Notes: generated from the letters alone by a model not told the origin. Counted from the first letter of the stretch, positions 1 to 7,935 are shown. The stretch: 64,000 nucleotides of DNA from Pseudonocardia sp. MH-G8 (GCF_002262885.1 NZ_NKYF01000004.1:372710-436709); one strand, 5' to 3'. Program-made: numbers and translations.

Positions 1-94
1 CGAAGCAGGTGTCATCGAATGTCACGGTCTGCACGCGCAGCTCGTGCCGTCCGCCGAGAATGGACAGGGTCTGATCGACAGGTACGACGCTCAC
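1..94 (-). CDS. Partial hypothetical protein, N-terminus only, runs off left edge
   Basis: A GTG at 94-92 opens a frame that continues to the window edge and begins VSVVPVDQTL. A strong GGAGG (complement of 102-106) lies 7 bases upstream of the GTG, which is the main support. About 31 residues are visible and they match no family I recognise. The gene would lie downstream, on the same strand, of the SnoaL-like gene and the broken oxidoreductase. Confidence 0.3.
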   Translation of the reverse strand, partial: MSVVPVDQTLSILGGRHELRVQTVTFDDTCF

Positions 95-206
95 GCAGGT
101 GCCTCCAACTCAAGAGCTACCAGGTTCCGGGACACGGCAGTTGAGGTACAGCCTGGCATCAGACTTCGGATCAGAGCTGTTGATGAGCCAGTAGAGCGTT
201 ACTCTA

Positions 207-357
207 TCACCAGGAGCGCCGCGTTGTGGATTTCTCGTTGGCGATCGGCGTCCAGCAGATGAATCGCAACCGGATCGCTGCGGCGATTCCGCTGATGCCG
301 AGTCCGACCACGAGAGCCCGATACCCGCGGAGAGCAGGGAAGCTATGTTCATCGTCA
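207..357 (-). pseudogene. Remnant of an FAD-dependent monooxygenase/oxidoreductase N-terminus
   Basis: One frame reads RALVVGLGISGIAAAIRLR and continues to CWTPIANEKS before a TGA at 207-209. This is the dinucleotide-binding beta-alpha-beta fold (GxGxxG, then an acidic EK at the end of strand 2) found at the start of FAD-dependent monooxygenases. No start codon fits this frame. The only ATG, at 356-354, overlaps the stop of the preceding SnoaL-like gene but opens a different frame, so a frameshift separates start and Rossmann motif. Beyond the stop nothing continues the fold. I infer a decayed gene once coupled to the SnoaL-like gene. Confidence 0.5.
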
Positions 358-846
358 TCCTTCCGCCGCAGAAGTGTCCCCGGCCGCCGAGTTGGCGGCC
401 GCCCCCGCCGCGCCGGGCGCCGAGCCCGCCAGTGGAGTCGTGTCCTCGTACCTGATCTCGTAGACCCGTTCGGTGAACTTCCAGCCGTCGCCGGTGCGTT
501 GGTAGCGGTCGTGGTAGATGGCGTAGTTCAGCGCCGATCGGCCGTCGTGGGCGTGCCCGATCTCTGACATATACGCGCGGCCAGATGCTGTGTCGCCGTC
601 AAGAGTGATCGTGCCCGGGTGCGTATTCTGCACCAAGAAGTCCACGAAATCCGGTACCCGCCTCCCCCAGGCGCGGATCTCCTCTCGGCCGGCCAGCTCG
701 ACGGGGACGTTCGGCATCCGCAGCATGCCGTCCGGTGTGAACAGCGACGCGAAGCGGTCGTAGTCGCGCATCATCACCGAGTCGGTGAACTCGGCGCGCA
801 GCGCCTCGATCTCGACGCGATCGGCGATGGCCTCAAAATCACTCAT
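355..846 (-). CDS. SnoaL-like / nuclear transport factor 2-like protein
   Basis: A 163-residue protein with the small cone-shaped alpha+beta fold of the SnoaL/NTF2 superfamily, whose members include cyclases, isomerases, dehydratases and non-enzymatic ligand binders. Visible features are the N-terminal helix ending RDYDRFASLFTPDG, the strand DGDTASGRAY, and YHDRYQRTGDGWKFTERVYEIRYE near the core end in two segments. The last 25 residues are a low-complexity Ala/Gly/Ser tail. The ATG at 846 follows AAAGGTAGGA. It lies downstream of the DoxX gene on the same strand and opposite the ECF41 sigma gene, whose C-terminus has the same fold. The substrate cannot be told. Confidence 0.75.
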   Translation of the reverse strand: MSDFEAIADRVEIEALRAEFTDSVMMRDYDRFASLFTPDGMLRMPNVPVELAGREEIRAWGRRVPDFVDFLVQNTHPGTITLDGDTASGRAYMSEIGHAHDGRSALNYAIYHDRYQRTGDGWKFTERVYEIRYEDTTPLAGSAPGAAGAAANSAAGDTSAAEG

Positions 847-1055
847 CGGTGTCCTACCTTTCATCTTTGTGTTGCGTTGTCGGCTCGGCGGGTGATCCCC
901 TGCGGGGCTAGCGAGCCTTGCGGAGCAACTGCGGCCACGGTTGCGGCTGGGCGCGGCAATCTCGTCATCACCAGAGCACAGCAGGCGGGTCAGCACGGTG
1001 GCCGCGTCCATAGTGGTCAGCGTGCTAGCCGGGTGCAGCCAGGCGTCGCGCTGGG

Positions 1056-1436
1056 TCAGCCGGTGAAGGCGTGGGGGCCGAAGCGGCCCCATGCCACGAG
1101 GACGGCCGGGGCGAGCAGGGCAATGTTCAGCACGATTGGCTGTGCCTCGTGACGGCTGATGTGCGTGATGATCGCTCCGACCATCAGTAATGCCAGCCCG
1201 GCGGCAGCCAACGGCACGAGAACTGGCGCGATGTCGAGCGCGGCGGGCAGGATCAAGCCCGCCGCAGCCAAGATCTCGAGGGTGCCGATGGTCTTGACGG
1301 CGCCGGGGCTGAACTGTTCGGCCCATCCATAGCCAGCGGCGGCCAGCTTCTCCTTGGGCTGGGTCAGCTTCTTGGCGCCGCTGGCGAGGAAGACTATGGC
1401 CAGCAGTCCCGCAACGATCCACAGTGCGATGTTCAT
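1056..1436 (-). CDS. DoxX-like membrane protein
   Basis: A 126-residue integral membrane protein with four hydrophobic segments, beginning MNIALWIVAGLLAIVFLASG and followed by the DoxX-type motif SGAKKLTQPKEKL, then an amphipathic turn (YGWAEQFSPGAVKTIGTLEI) and three further helices ending near LLAPAVLVAWG. DoxX/DoxD-like proteins are small redox-linked quinone-type membrane proteins often placed beside ECF41 sigma factors or oxidoreductases. The frame is open to 1556, but the extra 40 residues are hydrophilic and proline-rich, so the ATG at 1436 is preferred. It lies upstream of the SnoaL-like gene and divergent from the ECF41 gene. Confidence 0.75.
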   Translation of the reverse strand: MNIALWIVAGLLAIVFLASGAKKLTQPKEKLAAAGYGWAEQFSPGAVKTIGTLEILAAAGLILPAALDIAPVLVPLAAAGLALLMVGAIITHISRHEAQPIVLNIALLAPAVLVAWGRFGPHAFTG

Positions 1437-1687
1437 GAGAGTTCTCTTTGCTAGGGTTGTGAGCGGTTTTGGTTTCGGAGCCGGAGGCTGCTGGTCAGGC
1501 ATGTCCGCCGGACGGAGGAGCCGGTCATCACGCCGCTGAACTTCCCGCTCGCTCAAAGGTGTGTTCGTCTCAACAGCTACGACAACGCAGCCCTCCGGAA
1601 TGTCAGGCGGCGCGCCGACCTCACAGTTCGGTGCGCTGTCTTGTCGAACTGATGAGGGCAGATGCGACCAAGGGAGCCGCCGGCACC

Positions 1688-2623
1688 ATGACTACCCCAT
1701 CCGGGCCAGGACACGGCCCGCCCGATCCGGTCCTGAGCGCGATCATGAGCGAGCGGCGTCAGCTGATCAATCTCGCCTACCGGCTCCTGGGCTCGCTGGC
1801 CGAGGCTGAGGATGCCGTCCAAGAGACCTACGCCCGCTGGTACGCCATGTCCCGCCAGCAGCAGGAAGCCATCGAGTCACCTGGCGCCTGGCTGATGGCG
1901 GTCGCCAGCCGCATCTGCCTCAACCTGCTCGGCTCGGCACGGGCCCGGCGGGAGCGCTACGTGGGCGAATGGATCCCCGAGCCGCTGCCCGACATTGCAG
2001 AGTGGATCACTAGGCGGGGCGGCACCACGGCCGACCCGGCCGACCGAGTCACCCTCGACGAGTCGATCAACATGGCCTTCCTCGTCGTACTCGAATCGAT
2101 GACCCCGGCCGAACGCGTCGCGTTCATCCTGCACGACGTCTTCCGCTACTCCTTCGCCGAAGTAGCCGAGATCGTCGGCCGCACGCCGGCGGCCTGCCGC
2201 CAACTGGCCTACTCGGCCCGCGGCCGCATCCGCAAATCGCCAGCTCCGGCGACCCCGACAGCACACCAGGCCAGCATCGTCAGAGAATTCAAACAGGCAT
2301 GGGAAGCCAAGGACATCCACACCCTTATCGGCCTCCTTGACCCCGACGCCACCGCGATCGCCGACGGCGGCGGCCTCGCCACCGCCGCGCCCCGCCCGAT
2401 CGAAGGCGGCGAGCAGATCGCCCGCTACTACGTCGACCTCGCCAGCCAGGCGCCCCGCAACGCGACGATCCTGGAACGTACGGTCAACGGTCAACCCGGC
2501 CTGGTGGCCCAACAAGATGGCGTCACCGTGACCGTGTTCGCGTTCGACATCGCAGGCGGGCGGATCACACACATATGGTCAGTCCGCAACCCCGACAAAC
2601 TCCGTCCCTGGACGAGGGGCTGA
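1688..2623 (+). CDS. ECF41-type RNA polymerase sigma factor with C-terminal SnoaL-like domain
   Basis: A 311-residue sigma-70 family factor. Region 2 is around residues 15-80 (RQLINLAYRLLGSLAEAEDAV), region 4 around 125-190 (MTPAERVAFILHDVFRYSFAE, then EIVGRTPAACRQLAYSAR), and a SnoaL-like domain fills residues 200-311. It carries the ECF41 hallmarks: a WIPEP motif between regions 2 and 4, DGGG in the C-terminal domain, and NPDKL at the end. In this family the C-terminal domain, not a separate anti-sigma factor, controls activity. The ATG at 1688 follows AGGGAG; an in-frame ATG at 1652 lacks a ribosome site. The divergent DoxX/SnoaL-like genes are its likely targets. Confidence 0.88.
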   Translation: MTTPSGPGHGPPDPVLSAIMSERRQLINLAYRLLGSLAEAEDAVQETYARWYAMSRQQQEAIESPGAWLMAVASRICLNLLGSARARRERYVGEWIPEPLPDIAEWITRRGGTTADPADRVTLDESINMAFLVVLESMTPAERVAFILHDVFRYSFAEVAEIVGRTPAACRQLAYSARGRIRKSPAPATPTAHQASIVREFKQAWEAKDIHTLIGLLDPDATAIADGGGLATAAPRPIEGGEQIARYYVDLASQAPRNATILERTVNGQPGLVAQQDGVTVTVFAFDIAGGRITHIWSVRNPDKLRPWTRG

Positions 2624-2760
2624 CGCACGTCTCCACACCATCGGGCCCGCTGATCAGCCGCAACCCAGCCTCCTCCGTCCGAAAGGCGATCTCGTCAGAG
2701 AAGCCACCAGTGCTCGCGGTTCAGCACGCGGACTCCCTCCCAACCTCGTAATGGTTCGAA

Positions 2761-3775
2761 GTCATTGGGCCGTTCCGAGTAACGAAGCGTGACGCTGTGT
2801 GATCTTGGCGCGCCGGGAGTGGCTACAGGTAAGAGCGCGGGACCCCTGCTACGAAGTGGTCTTCTCACAGATCAACTTCACGGAGGTCCCGCGCGTCGAT
2901 GAGTGTCACATACACCGCTGTCCTGGATGTGTCCGAGGACAGCGTTCTGTTCCTGTCCGCGCTGCTGCACGCCGAGCGTGTGCGCAGTGGCACCCGCATG
3001 GGCACCCGCGCGTTGGGGACCTACAAGCAAGCCGTGCTGGTGCTGCGCTGGTTCCTCGACGACACCCGGATGTCGGACCTGGCCGGGGACAACGGCATCT
3101 GCGAGTCCACCGCCTACGAGTATCGCGACGAGGGCATCGCGGTCCTGGCCGCGCTGCGCCCCTCGCTGCACGGCGCGCTGCTGGCGGCCAAGCGGCCGGC
3201 CACACGTATGCGATCGTGGACGGCACGCTGATCCGCACCGACCGGATCTCCACCCCGGGCCCTACCTGCGGGGTGGACTTGTGGTGGAGCGGCAAGCACC
3301 ACCATCACGGCGGGAACATCCAGGTCGTCTCCGCTCCGGACGGCTGGCCACTGTGGACCTCCGACCTGCGACCCGGCCGCGAGCATGACATGGGCGCGGC
3401 CCGCGCCGACCCCGACCTGCTGGCCCGGATCGCCGACTGGATCGGCGACGGCGCGCCGACCCTGGCCGACTTGGGCTACGAGGGCGAGCCGGAGACCTTC
3501 ACGATCCCGTTCAAGAAGCCCAAAGATGGGAAACTGACCGTCGACCAGCAGGCCTACAACGCCCTCCTCGGCGGCCTACGCTGCCTGGGCGAACGCGCCA
3601 ACTCCCTGCTCAAGACCACCTTGAAGGCGCTTCGTCGTTACCGCGACTGCCCGTGGCGCCTCGGCGACATCGCAGCTGCGGCCCTGGTCCTGCTCCATCA
3701 CGAACACGGCCGCACCACATGACCAAAAGATGATCACGCACCGTCACACGACGTTACGCGGAAAGCCTCATTGAC
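2761..3775 (+). mobile_element. IS5-type insertion sequence with long imperfect terminal inverted repeats
   Basis: The left end 2761-2804 and the right end 3732-3775 are imperfect inverted repeats: reading inward, 34 of 44 positions agree, with shared blocks TTCCG, GTAACG, GTGACG and GTGATC. They enclose a single transposase region of the IS5 type with a DDE_Tnp_4 catalytic domain. I see no convincing target-site duplication; the flanks are CGAA on the left and CGGA on the right. The transposase is frameshifted, so the copy may be inactive. Exact boundaries are uncertain by a few bases. Confidence 0.75.
2899..3722 (+). pseudogene. IS5-family transposase (DDE_Tnp_4), frameshifted
   Basis: The N-terminal frame (2899-3231) encodes an HTH_Tnp_4-like region with ESTAYEYRDEGIAVL and runs to LLAAKRPATR. 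The catalytic region continues in the minus-one frame from about 3185: AAGHTYAIVDGTLIRTD (first Asp), LADLGYEGEPETFTIPFKK (second Asp) and LGERANSLLKT (Glu), ending in a hydrophobic ALVLLHH segment. One extra base near 3190-3196 (AAGCGGCCGGCC) would account for the break. A programmed minus-one shift is known in some IS5-group elements, but no A-rich slippery run is visible here, so mutation is more likely. The ATG is preceded by GGAGG 14 bases away. Confidence 0.75.
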
Positions 3776-4364
3776 CGGACTTCCGGGACAGCGGCCGCCT
3801 GCCCATACCCAACGGAAAAGGGGAACGTGCAAGCAAGCAAGATGACGAGGTAGCGCAGGCACAGAAGGCGGCGACGCCGCATCCGCACCGCACCGCCCAG
3901 GCCTCGAGCACTAGACCGAGGCGGTCGTCCCGCACGTTCTTCGATCGCCGCCCAGCGCTGGCCCGATCGCCCAAGTTTCGCCACGGGAGGATGATGCCCT
4001 GCTCGATGCTGAAGGCCCGGGGAATCTCATCTCAAGAAACGGTTTGCAATAGTGAACGGTACCTGCCGCACGACTTGCAAGCAGGCGGACTGGCCTTGAT
4101 CGTCAAGGATGAGGCCAGGGCGACACCGTTGTCGCGCTGACGCGAGCTTCGCCGATCGCTGCTGCCCGACGCGCGATGCCGATGGCTGCCTCGCGCACGC
4201 GTCCAGCCCGCAGGTACTCAACCTGCGACCGCACGGCCTCCCCGCCCGCGACGAATGAGACCGGCAGGCGGTGCCGCAGGCGCGGTCACTGAGATCGTGG
4301 CGTGGACACAGGTCGGTGATAGGCCGTGGATCGGCGGAGTCGGCCGTCCAAACGCGGCGGCCAT
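3776..4364. other. Gene-poor stretch between the IS and glmS
   Basis: About 590 bases with no convincing gene. Several short overlapping frames exist, but none has a ribosome site, recognisable domain or consistent codon bias. One minus-strand frame at about 4130-4265 reads EAVRSQVEYLRAGRVREAAI and looks helical, but it has only a poorly placed GTG start and may be a gene remnant. GC content is patchy, as expected for IS-associated debris. Confidence 0.4.
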
Positions 4365-6191
4365 TTACTCCACCGTCACGCTCTTGGCCAGGTTGCGCGG
4401 CTTGTCCACGTCGCGCTCCAGGGCGACGGCGGCGTGGTAGGCCAGGATCTGCAGCGGGATCGACAGCAGGATCGGGTCGAGCTCCGGCTCGTTGCGGGGG
4501 ATCACGAGCGTGCGGTCGGCGAGGTCGGTGGGCAGCTCCCGGTGCGCGATCGCGATCACCGGGCCCTTGCGTGCCTTGATCTCCGAGAGCGTGGAGGTGT
4601 TCTTCTCCAGCAGGTCGTCGTCGGGGACGACGGCCACCGTCGGCATCTCCGGGCTGATCAGCGCGAGCGGGCCGTGCTTGAGCTCGGCGCAGGGGTAGGC
4701 CTCGGCGTGGATGTAGGAGATCTCCTTGAGCTTCTGCGCGCCCTCGCGCGCCACCGGCCACCCGCGGCGGCGGCCGACGAACATCATGCCGCGGCTGTCC
4801 ACGATCTCCTTCGCGACCTCGGCGATCGCCTCGGACTGCCCGAGGATCTCGGTGATCTGCCCGGGCAGCGCGTTGAGGCCGGCGATGATGCGCCGCCCCT
4901 GCTCGGGGGAGAGGTCCCGGATGCGGCCCAGGTGCAGCGCGAGCAGCGCGAACGCCGCCACCGTGGAGGTGAACGACTTGGTGGCGGCCACCGACATCTC
5001 CGGCCCGGCGTGCAGGTAGATGCCGCCGTCCACCTGGCGCGCGATCGTCGAGCCCACGACGTTGACGATTCCGATCACGCGCCCGCCCTTGCGCTGCAGC
5101 TCCTGCACCGCGGCGAGGGTGTCGATCGTCTCGCCGGACTGGCTCACGGCCACGTACAGCGTGTCCGGCTCCACCACCGGGTTGCGGTAGCGGAACTCCG
5201 ATGCCGCCTCGGCGCTCGCCGGCACGCGGGCGAGATCCTCGATCAGCTGCGCGCCGAGCTCGCCCGCGTAGCACGCCGTGCCGCAGCCCAGGATCTTCAC
5301 GCGCCGGAACTCCCGCGCCTCGCGGACGCTCATGTTGAGCCCGCCCAGGTGCGCGGTGGTGAAGCGCTCGTCGATGCGGCCCTTGAGCGCCCGCTCGATC
5401 GTCCGCGGCTGCTCCTCGATCTCCTTCACCAGGTAGTGCGCGTGATCACCGATCTCCGCGCCGACCACGTCCCAGTCGATCCAGGACGGGCTCTTCGCGA
5501 CCGCGCGGTCGTCGAGGGTGAATGTGCGGTAGCCGGCCGCGGTGACGGTGGCGAGCTCGCCGTCGTCGAGGTAGACGACCTGGCGGGTGTAGCCGATCAG
5601 CGCGGCCACGTCGGAGGCGACGAACATCTCCTTCTCCCCGACGCCCAGCAGCACCGGGCTCCCGTTGCGGGCCACAACGACCCGGTCCGGGTGCTCGGCG
5701 TCCACCACCGCGAGGCCGTAGGCCCCGACGACCTGGCGCAGCGCCTGGCGCACCGCCTGCTCCAGGTCGACCGCCCCGGCGGCGAAGGCCGCGGCCACCA
5801 GGTGCGCGACGGCCTCGGTGTCGGTCTGGGAGGCGAACTCCACGCCGTCGGCGGTCAGCTTGGCGCGCAGCTCGTCGGCGTTCTCGATGATCCCGTTGTG
5901 CACCACCGCGATCCGGCCCGCGGTGTCGGTGTGCGGGTGCGCGTTCTCCGTGGTCGGCTCACCGTGCGTGGCCCACCGCGTGTGACCGATGCCCGGCGCG
6001 CCCTTGAAGCGCGCGGGCAGGTCGGCGGCGAGGTCGGCGACCCGGCCACTCACCTTCCGCACCTTGAGCCCGCCCTTGCCGGCGAGCGCGAGGCCCGCGC
6101 TGTCGTACCCGCGGTACTCCAGCCGCCCCAGCCCCTCCAGCAGGATGGGAGCGGCGTCCTGGGGTCCGACGTATCCGACGATGCCGCACAT
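4365..6191 (-). CDS. glmS: Glutamine--fructose-6-phosphate aminotransferase (isomerizing)
   Basis: A 608-residue enzyme, full length for GlmS. It makes glucosamine-6-phosphate from fructose-6-phosphate and glutamine, the first step toward UDP-GlcNAc for the cell wall. It begins MCGIVGYVG, so Cys2 is the N-terminal nucleophile of a class-II glutamine amidotransferase domain (about 1-220, with RLEYRGYDSAGLA and GHTRWATHG). Two SIS sugar-isomerase domains follow, with GCGTACYAGELGAQL, the Ser-rich SQSGETIDTLAA and TKSFTSTVAA. The C-terminus DKPRNLAKSVTVE is the conserved end carrying the isomerase His/Lys region. It follows the small gene at 6211-6480 by 19 bases. Confidence 0.97.
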   Translation of the reverse strand: MCGIVGYVGPQDAAPILLEGLGRLEYRGYDSAGLALAGKGGLKVRKVSGRVADLAADLPARFKGAPGIGHTRWATHGEPTTENAHPHTDTAGRIAVVHNGIIENADELRAKLTADGVEFASQTDTEAVAHLVAAAFAAGAVDLEQAVRQALRQVVGAYGLAVVDAEHPDRVVVARNGSPVLLGVGEKEMFVASDVAALIGYTRQVVYLDDGELATVTAAGYRTFTLDDRAVAKSPSWIDWDVVGAEIGDHAHYLVKEIEEQPRTIERALKGRIDERFTTAHLGGLNMSVREAREFRRVKILGCGTACYAGELGAQLIEDLARVPASAEAASEFRYRNPVVEPDTLYVAVSQSGETIDTLAAVQELQRKGGRVIGIVNVVGSTIARQVDGGIYLHAGPEMSVAATKSFTSTVAAFALLALHLGRIRDLSPEQGRRIIAGLNALPGQITEILGQSEAIAEVAKEIVDSRGMMFVGRRRGWPVAREGAQKLKEISYIHAEAYPCAELKHGPLALISPEMPTVAVVPDDDLLEKNTSTLSEIKARKGPVIAIAHRELPTDLADRTLVIPRNEPELDPILLSIPLQILAYHAAVALERDVDKPRNLAKSVTVE

Positions 6192-6210
6192 GGAAGTCCC
6201 TTCATGGTGA

Positions 6211-6480
6211 TCAGCCGTAGACGATGCGCCGCAGCTGGCGTGCCGACAGCGGAGGCGGGGCCACCCGTCGCGTCGCCAGCTCGGCGTCCAGCGCCGCGAA
6301 TATCTGCTCGTTCGTGAGCCCGCGACGTTTCAGCTCCGCGTGCCGGCGACGGACGAACTCCGGCAGCTCCTCGGAGAAGTAGCCCACGACCTCGGCCACC
6401 ACACGCGCCGCCTCCGCCGCGCTGAGCGGGCTACTGCGCGCCAGGTGGGCGACGAGGTCGTCGTAGGGTCCGGCGGGCAC
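6211..6480 (-). CDS. Small conserved-looking protein upstream of glmS
   Basis: An 89-residue soluble helical protein starting from the GTG at 6480 (MPAGPYDDLVAHLARSSPLS). The conserved-looking part is the C-terminal half: YFSEELPEFVRRRHAELK, LTNEQIFAALDAELATR and the end LSARQLRRIVYG. I recall similar short proteins ending in RQLRRIIYG in diverse bacteria but cannot assign a function. The frame stays open to 6612 without a good ribosome site, and the upstream residues cross a hairpin at 6522-6541, so the shorter start is preferred. It ends 19 bases before glmS on the same strand and could be co-transcribed. Confidence 0.55.
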   Translation of the reverse strand: MPAGPYDDLVAHLARSSPLSAAEAARVVAEVVGYFSEELPEFVRRRHAELKRRGLTNEQIFAALDAELATRRVAPPPLSARQLRRIVYG

Positions 6481-6521
6481 GAGGAGAGATGGTGCCCTGC
6501 GCGGCGGCAGAACCCAAACTT

Positions 6522-6541
6522 CCTGCCCGAAAACGGGCAGG
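6522..6541. promoter_or_regulatory. Perfect 8-bp-stem hairpin, candidate operator or attenuator
   Basis: CCTGCCCG, loop AAAA, CGGGCAGG form a perfect stem that can be extended by one T-A pair (6521/6542). A further GCCCG at 6546-6550 could pair alternatively with CGGGC. It lies just upstream of the small gene before glmS, on the promoter side. There is no U run, so a terminator is less likely. Confidence 0.35.
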
Positions 6542-6623
6542 ATTCGCCCGATGAGGCAAGCTTGCGGCAGTCCGCAACGCTTCGTGATCGGCTCAGCGCG
6601 GCAGGTGCCCACGCAGCGCCGCG

Positions 6624-6716
6624 TCAGACCCGCGCCCGCCGATCGTGGTGCTCACGCCACCGGTCGCAGTCGGCGTGGGCGCAGAAGTCGGTGCGTGAGC
6701 GGCGTGGCGGCGGCAC
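6624..6716 (-). CDS. Candidate 30-residue Cys/His micro-protein
   Basis: The GTG at 6716 opens a 30-codon frame whose product contains DFCAHADCDRWREHHDRR, a Cys-x4-Cys-x5-His-His arrangement that could bind zinc. About 26 of its 30 third codon positions are G or C. The upstream GGGCCG is a poor ribosome site and I know no family for it, so it could be chance. It lies in the otherwise empty 6481-6805 gap. Confidence 0.2.
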   Translation of the reverse strand: MPPPRRSRTDFCAHADCDRWREHHDRRARV

Positions 6717-6746
6717 CGGCCCGGCGTGGTCCACGGCCGGCGTGGA

Positions 6747-6764
6747 CAGTGATCCCGATCACTG
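6747..6764. promoter_or_regulatory. Palindrome upstream of ECF sigma gene
   Basis: CAGTGATC-CC-GATCACTG is a perfect 8-bp inverted repeat 42 bases before the sigma factor start. A second inverted repeat, TGGGAC (6773-6778) and GTCCCA (6791-6796), lies between it and the ribosome site. These are candidate regulator-binding sites for the sigma operon; no partner regulator is identified. Confidence 0.4.
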
Positions 6765-6805
6765 CCGCAACGTGGGACCGCTCATACCTCGTCCCAGGGG
6801 AGTCA

Positions 6806-7417
6806 ATGCATCTCGGACGGCACGAAGGGACGGGTTCGACGGATGACACGCACCCCGCGGAGAGCGCTTCCTCCGCCCGGGCAGGTCCGATGAGGACGCC
6901 CGCAGGCCGCACCCCGCCGCCATCGTTCGAGGCCTTCGTGCGGGATCACGGGCCCGAACTGGTGGCCTTCGCCCGTCGCCTCACCCTGGACCACCACCGC
7001 GCCGAGGACATCGTCCAGGACGTCCTCGCCCGCGTCGGCATGAGGTGGTCGCGCGTGGCCGGCAGCAACGACGTGCGTGCCTATGTGTTCAAGGCCGTGC
7101 TCAACGACTTCCTCTCCTGGCGGCGCAGGCGCTCGTCCCGGGAGCGCGCGACCGCCGACCCGGCGGCGGGCCGGGAGACCGCGGCGCCGGGTGTCGAGGA
7201 CATCGTGCTGCTGCGCGACGAGCTGCACACCGCGCTCGCCGTGCTCTCTCCCGTGCAACGCGCGGTCGTCGTGCTGCGCTACCACCAGGACCTGCCCGAC
7301 ACGGAGATCGCCCGGCTGATCAGGTGCCGCGAGGTCACGGTGCGGTCCCACGCCCACCGCGCGCTGGCCGTGCTGCGTCGTGCCGACGTTCCGATCATCG
7401 AAGGGAGCAGGCCATGA
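6806..7417 (+). CDS. ECF RNA polymerase sigma factor (SigE-like family)
   Basis: A 203-residue extracytoplasmic-function sigma factor. Region 2 lies at about 45-105 (FEAFVRDHGPELVAFARRLT, then HRAEDIVQDVLARVG and the basic FLSWRRRRSSRERA). Region 4 lies at about 135-195 (LSPVQRAVVVLRYHQDLPD, then RCREVTVRSHAHRALAVLR). The ATG at 6806 has AGGGGAG directly upstream. The stop overlaps the next start (ATGA), so the membrane protein that follows is translationally coupled and is probably its anti-sigma partner. Confidence 0.9.
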   Translation: MHLGRHEGTGSTDDTHPAESASSARAGPMRTPAGRTPPPSFEAFVRDHGPELVAFARRLTLDHHRAEDIVQDVLARVGMRWSRVAGSNDVRAYVFKAVLNDFLSWRRRRSSRERATADPAAGRETAAPGVEDIVLLRDELHTALAVLSPVQRAVVVLRYHQDLPDTEIARLIRCREVTVRSHAHRALAVLRRADVPIIEGSRP

Positions 7418-7935
7418 GCCAGCCGTTCCGCACCGACCCGAGCGACCGGCTGCGGGCCGCGCTCGACGACCCGACGTTCGACCGCGACATCTCCGCCGAG
7501 GCGCTGCTCGTCGGCATCGAGGATCGCCGCCGCAGGCTGGTCCACCGGCGGCGCCAGCGGCTGTCCGTCACCGCAGCGGTCGCCGCGGCCGCGCTGGTCG
7601 TCGGGGGAGTCGCAGTGATCGGCAATCGGACGCCGGAGGTGACGCCTGCCCGGCAACCGGTCGTGGCCCCGGCCCCGGCGAGCACCTCGGCGCCACTCGA
7701 GCCGTCGCCGGATCCCGTAGAGGCCGAGGCAGAACGCCACAGGGCGGAGGCCCTCCGACGCGAGGAGCGGGCGAGGGCGGAGGCGGAGGCCACCGCGGAA
7801 GCGGCGCGTGCTGCGCGTGACGCGGCCCAGGCGGAGGCGGAGGCGGAGGCCGTCAGACGAGCCGAGGCGGCGCGCGGGACGGACCCAGACGGAGCCGGAC
7901 CGATGCCGAGGCCCGACCCGACCGGCGGTGGGTGA
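7414..7935 (+). CDS. Putative anti-sigma or sigma-associated membrane protein
   Basis: A 173-residue protein with a short cytoplasmic N-terminus (residues 1-45, including a basic stretch RRRRLVHRRRQR), one membrane span at about 48-66 (VTAAVAAAALVVGGVAVIG) and an extracytoplasmic part that is Pro/Ala-rich and then strongly Ala/Glu/Arg-rich (about 100-150), likely a single charged helix or coiled coil. The N-in topology and the 4-base overlap with the sigma gene fit an anti-sigma factor, but no zinc-binding HxxxCxxC motif is present. Function is inferred from position only. Confidence 0.7.
   Translation: MSQPFRTDPSDRLRAALDDPTFDRDISAEALLVGIEDRRRRLVHRRRQRLSVTAAVAAAALVVGGVAVIGNRTPEVTPARQPVVAPAPASTSAPLEPSPDPVEAEAERHRAEALRREERARAEAEATAEAARAARDAAQAEAEAEAVRRAEAARGTDPDGAGPMPRPDPTGGG

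Noticed and set aside
847-1055. tRNA or small gene between the SnoaL-like and DoxX genes
   Set aside because: No cloverleaf, no TTC-type T-arm, and no frame with start signal or domain could be found.
3754-3984. Possible 76-residue minus-strand gene with a hydrophobic stretch after the IS
   Set aside because: It overlaps the right IS end, has no ribosome site, and competes with two other frames of equal quality.
4326-6317. Long open frame of 663 codons antisense to glmS
   Set aside because: It mirrors a certain GlmS gene and is an effect of high GC content; its product is Arg/Gly/Asp-biased and has no domain.
6522-6541. Intrinsic terminator for the ECF sigma side
   Set aside because: The hairpin lies upstream of both divergent units rather than downstream of a gene, and lacks a U tail.
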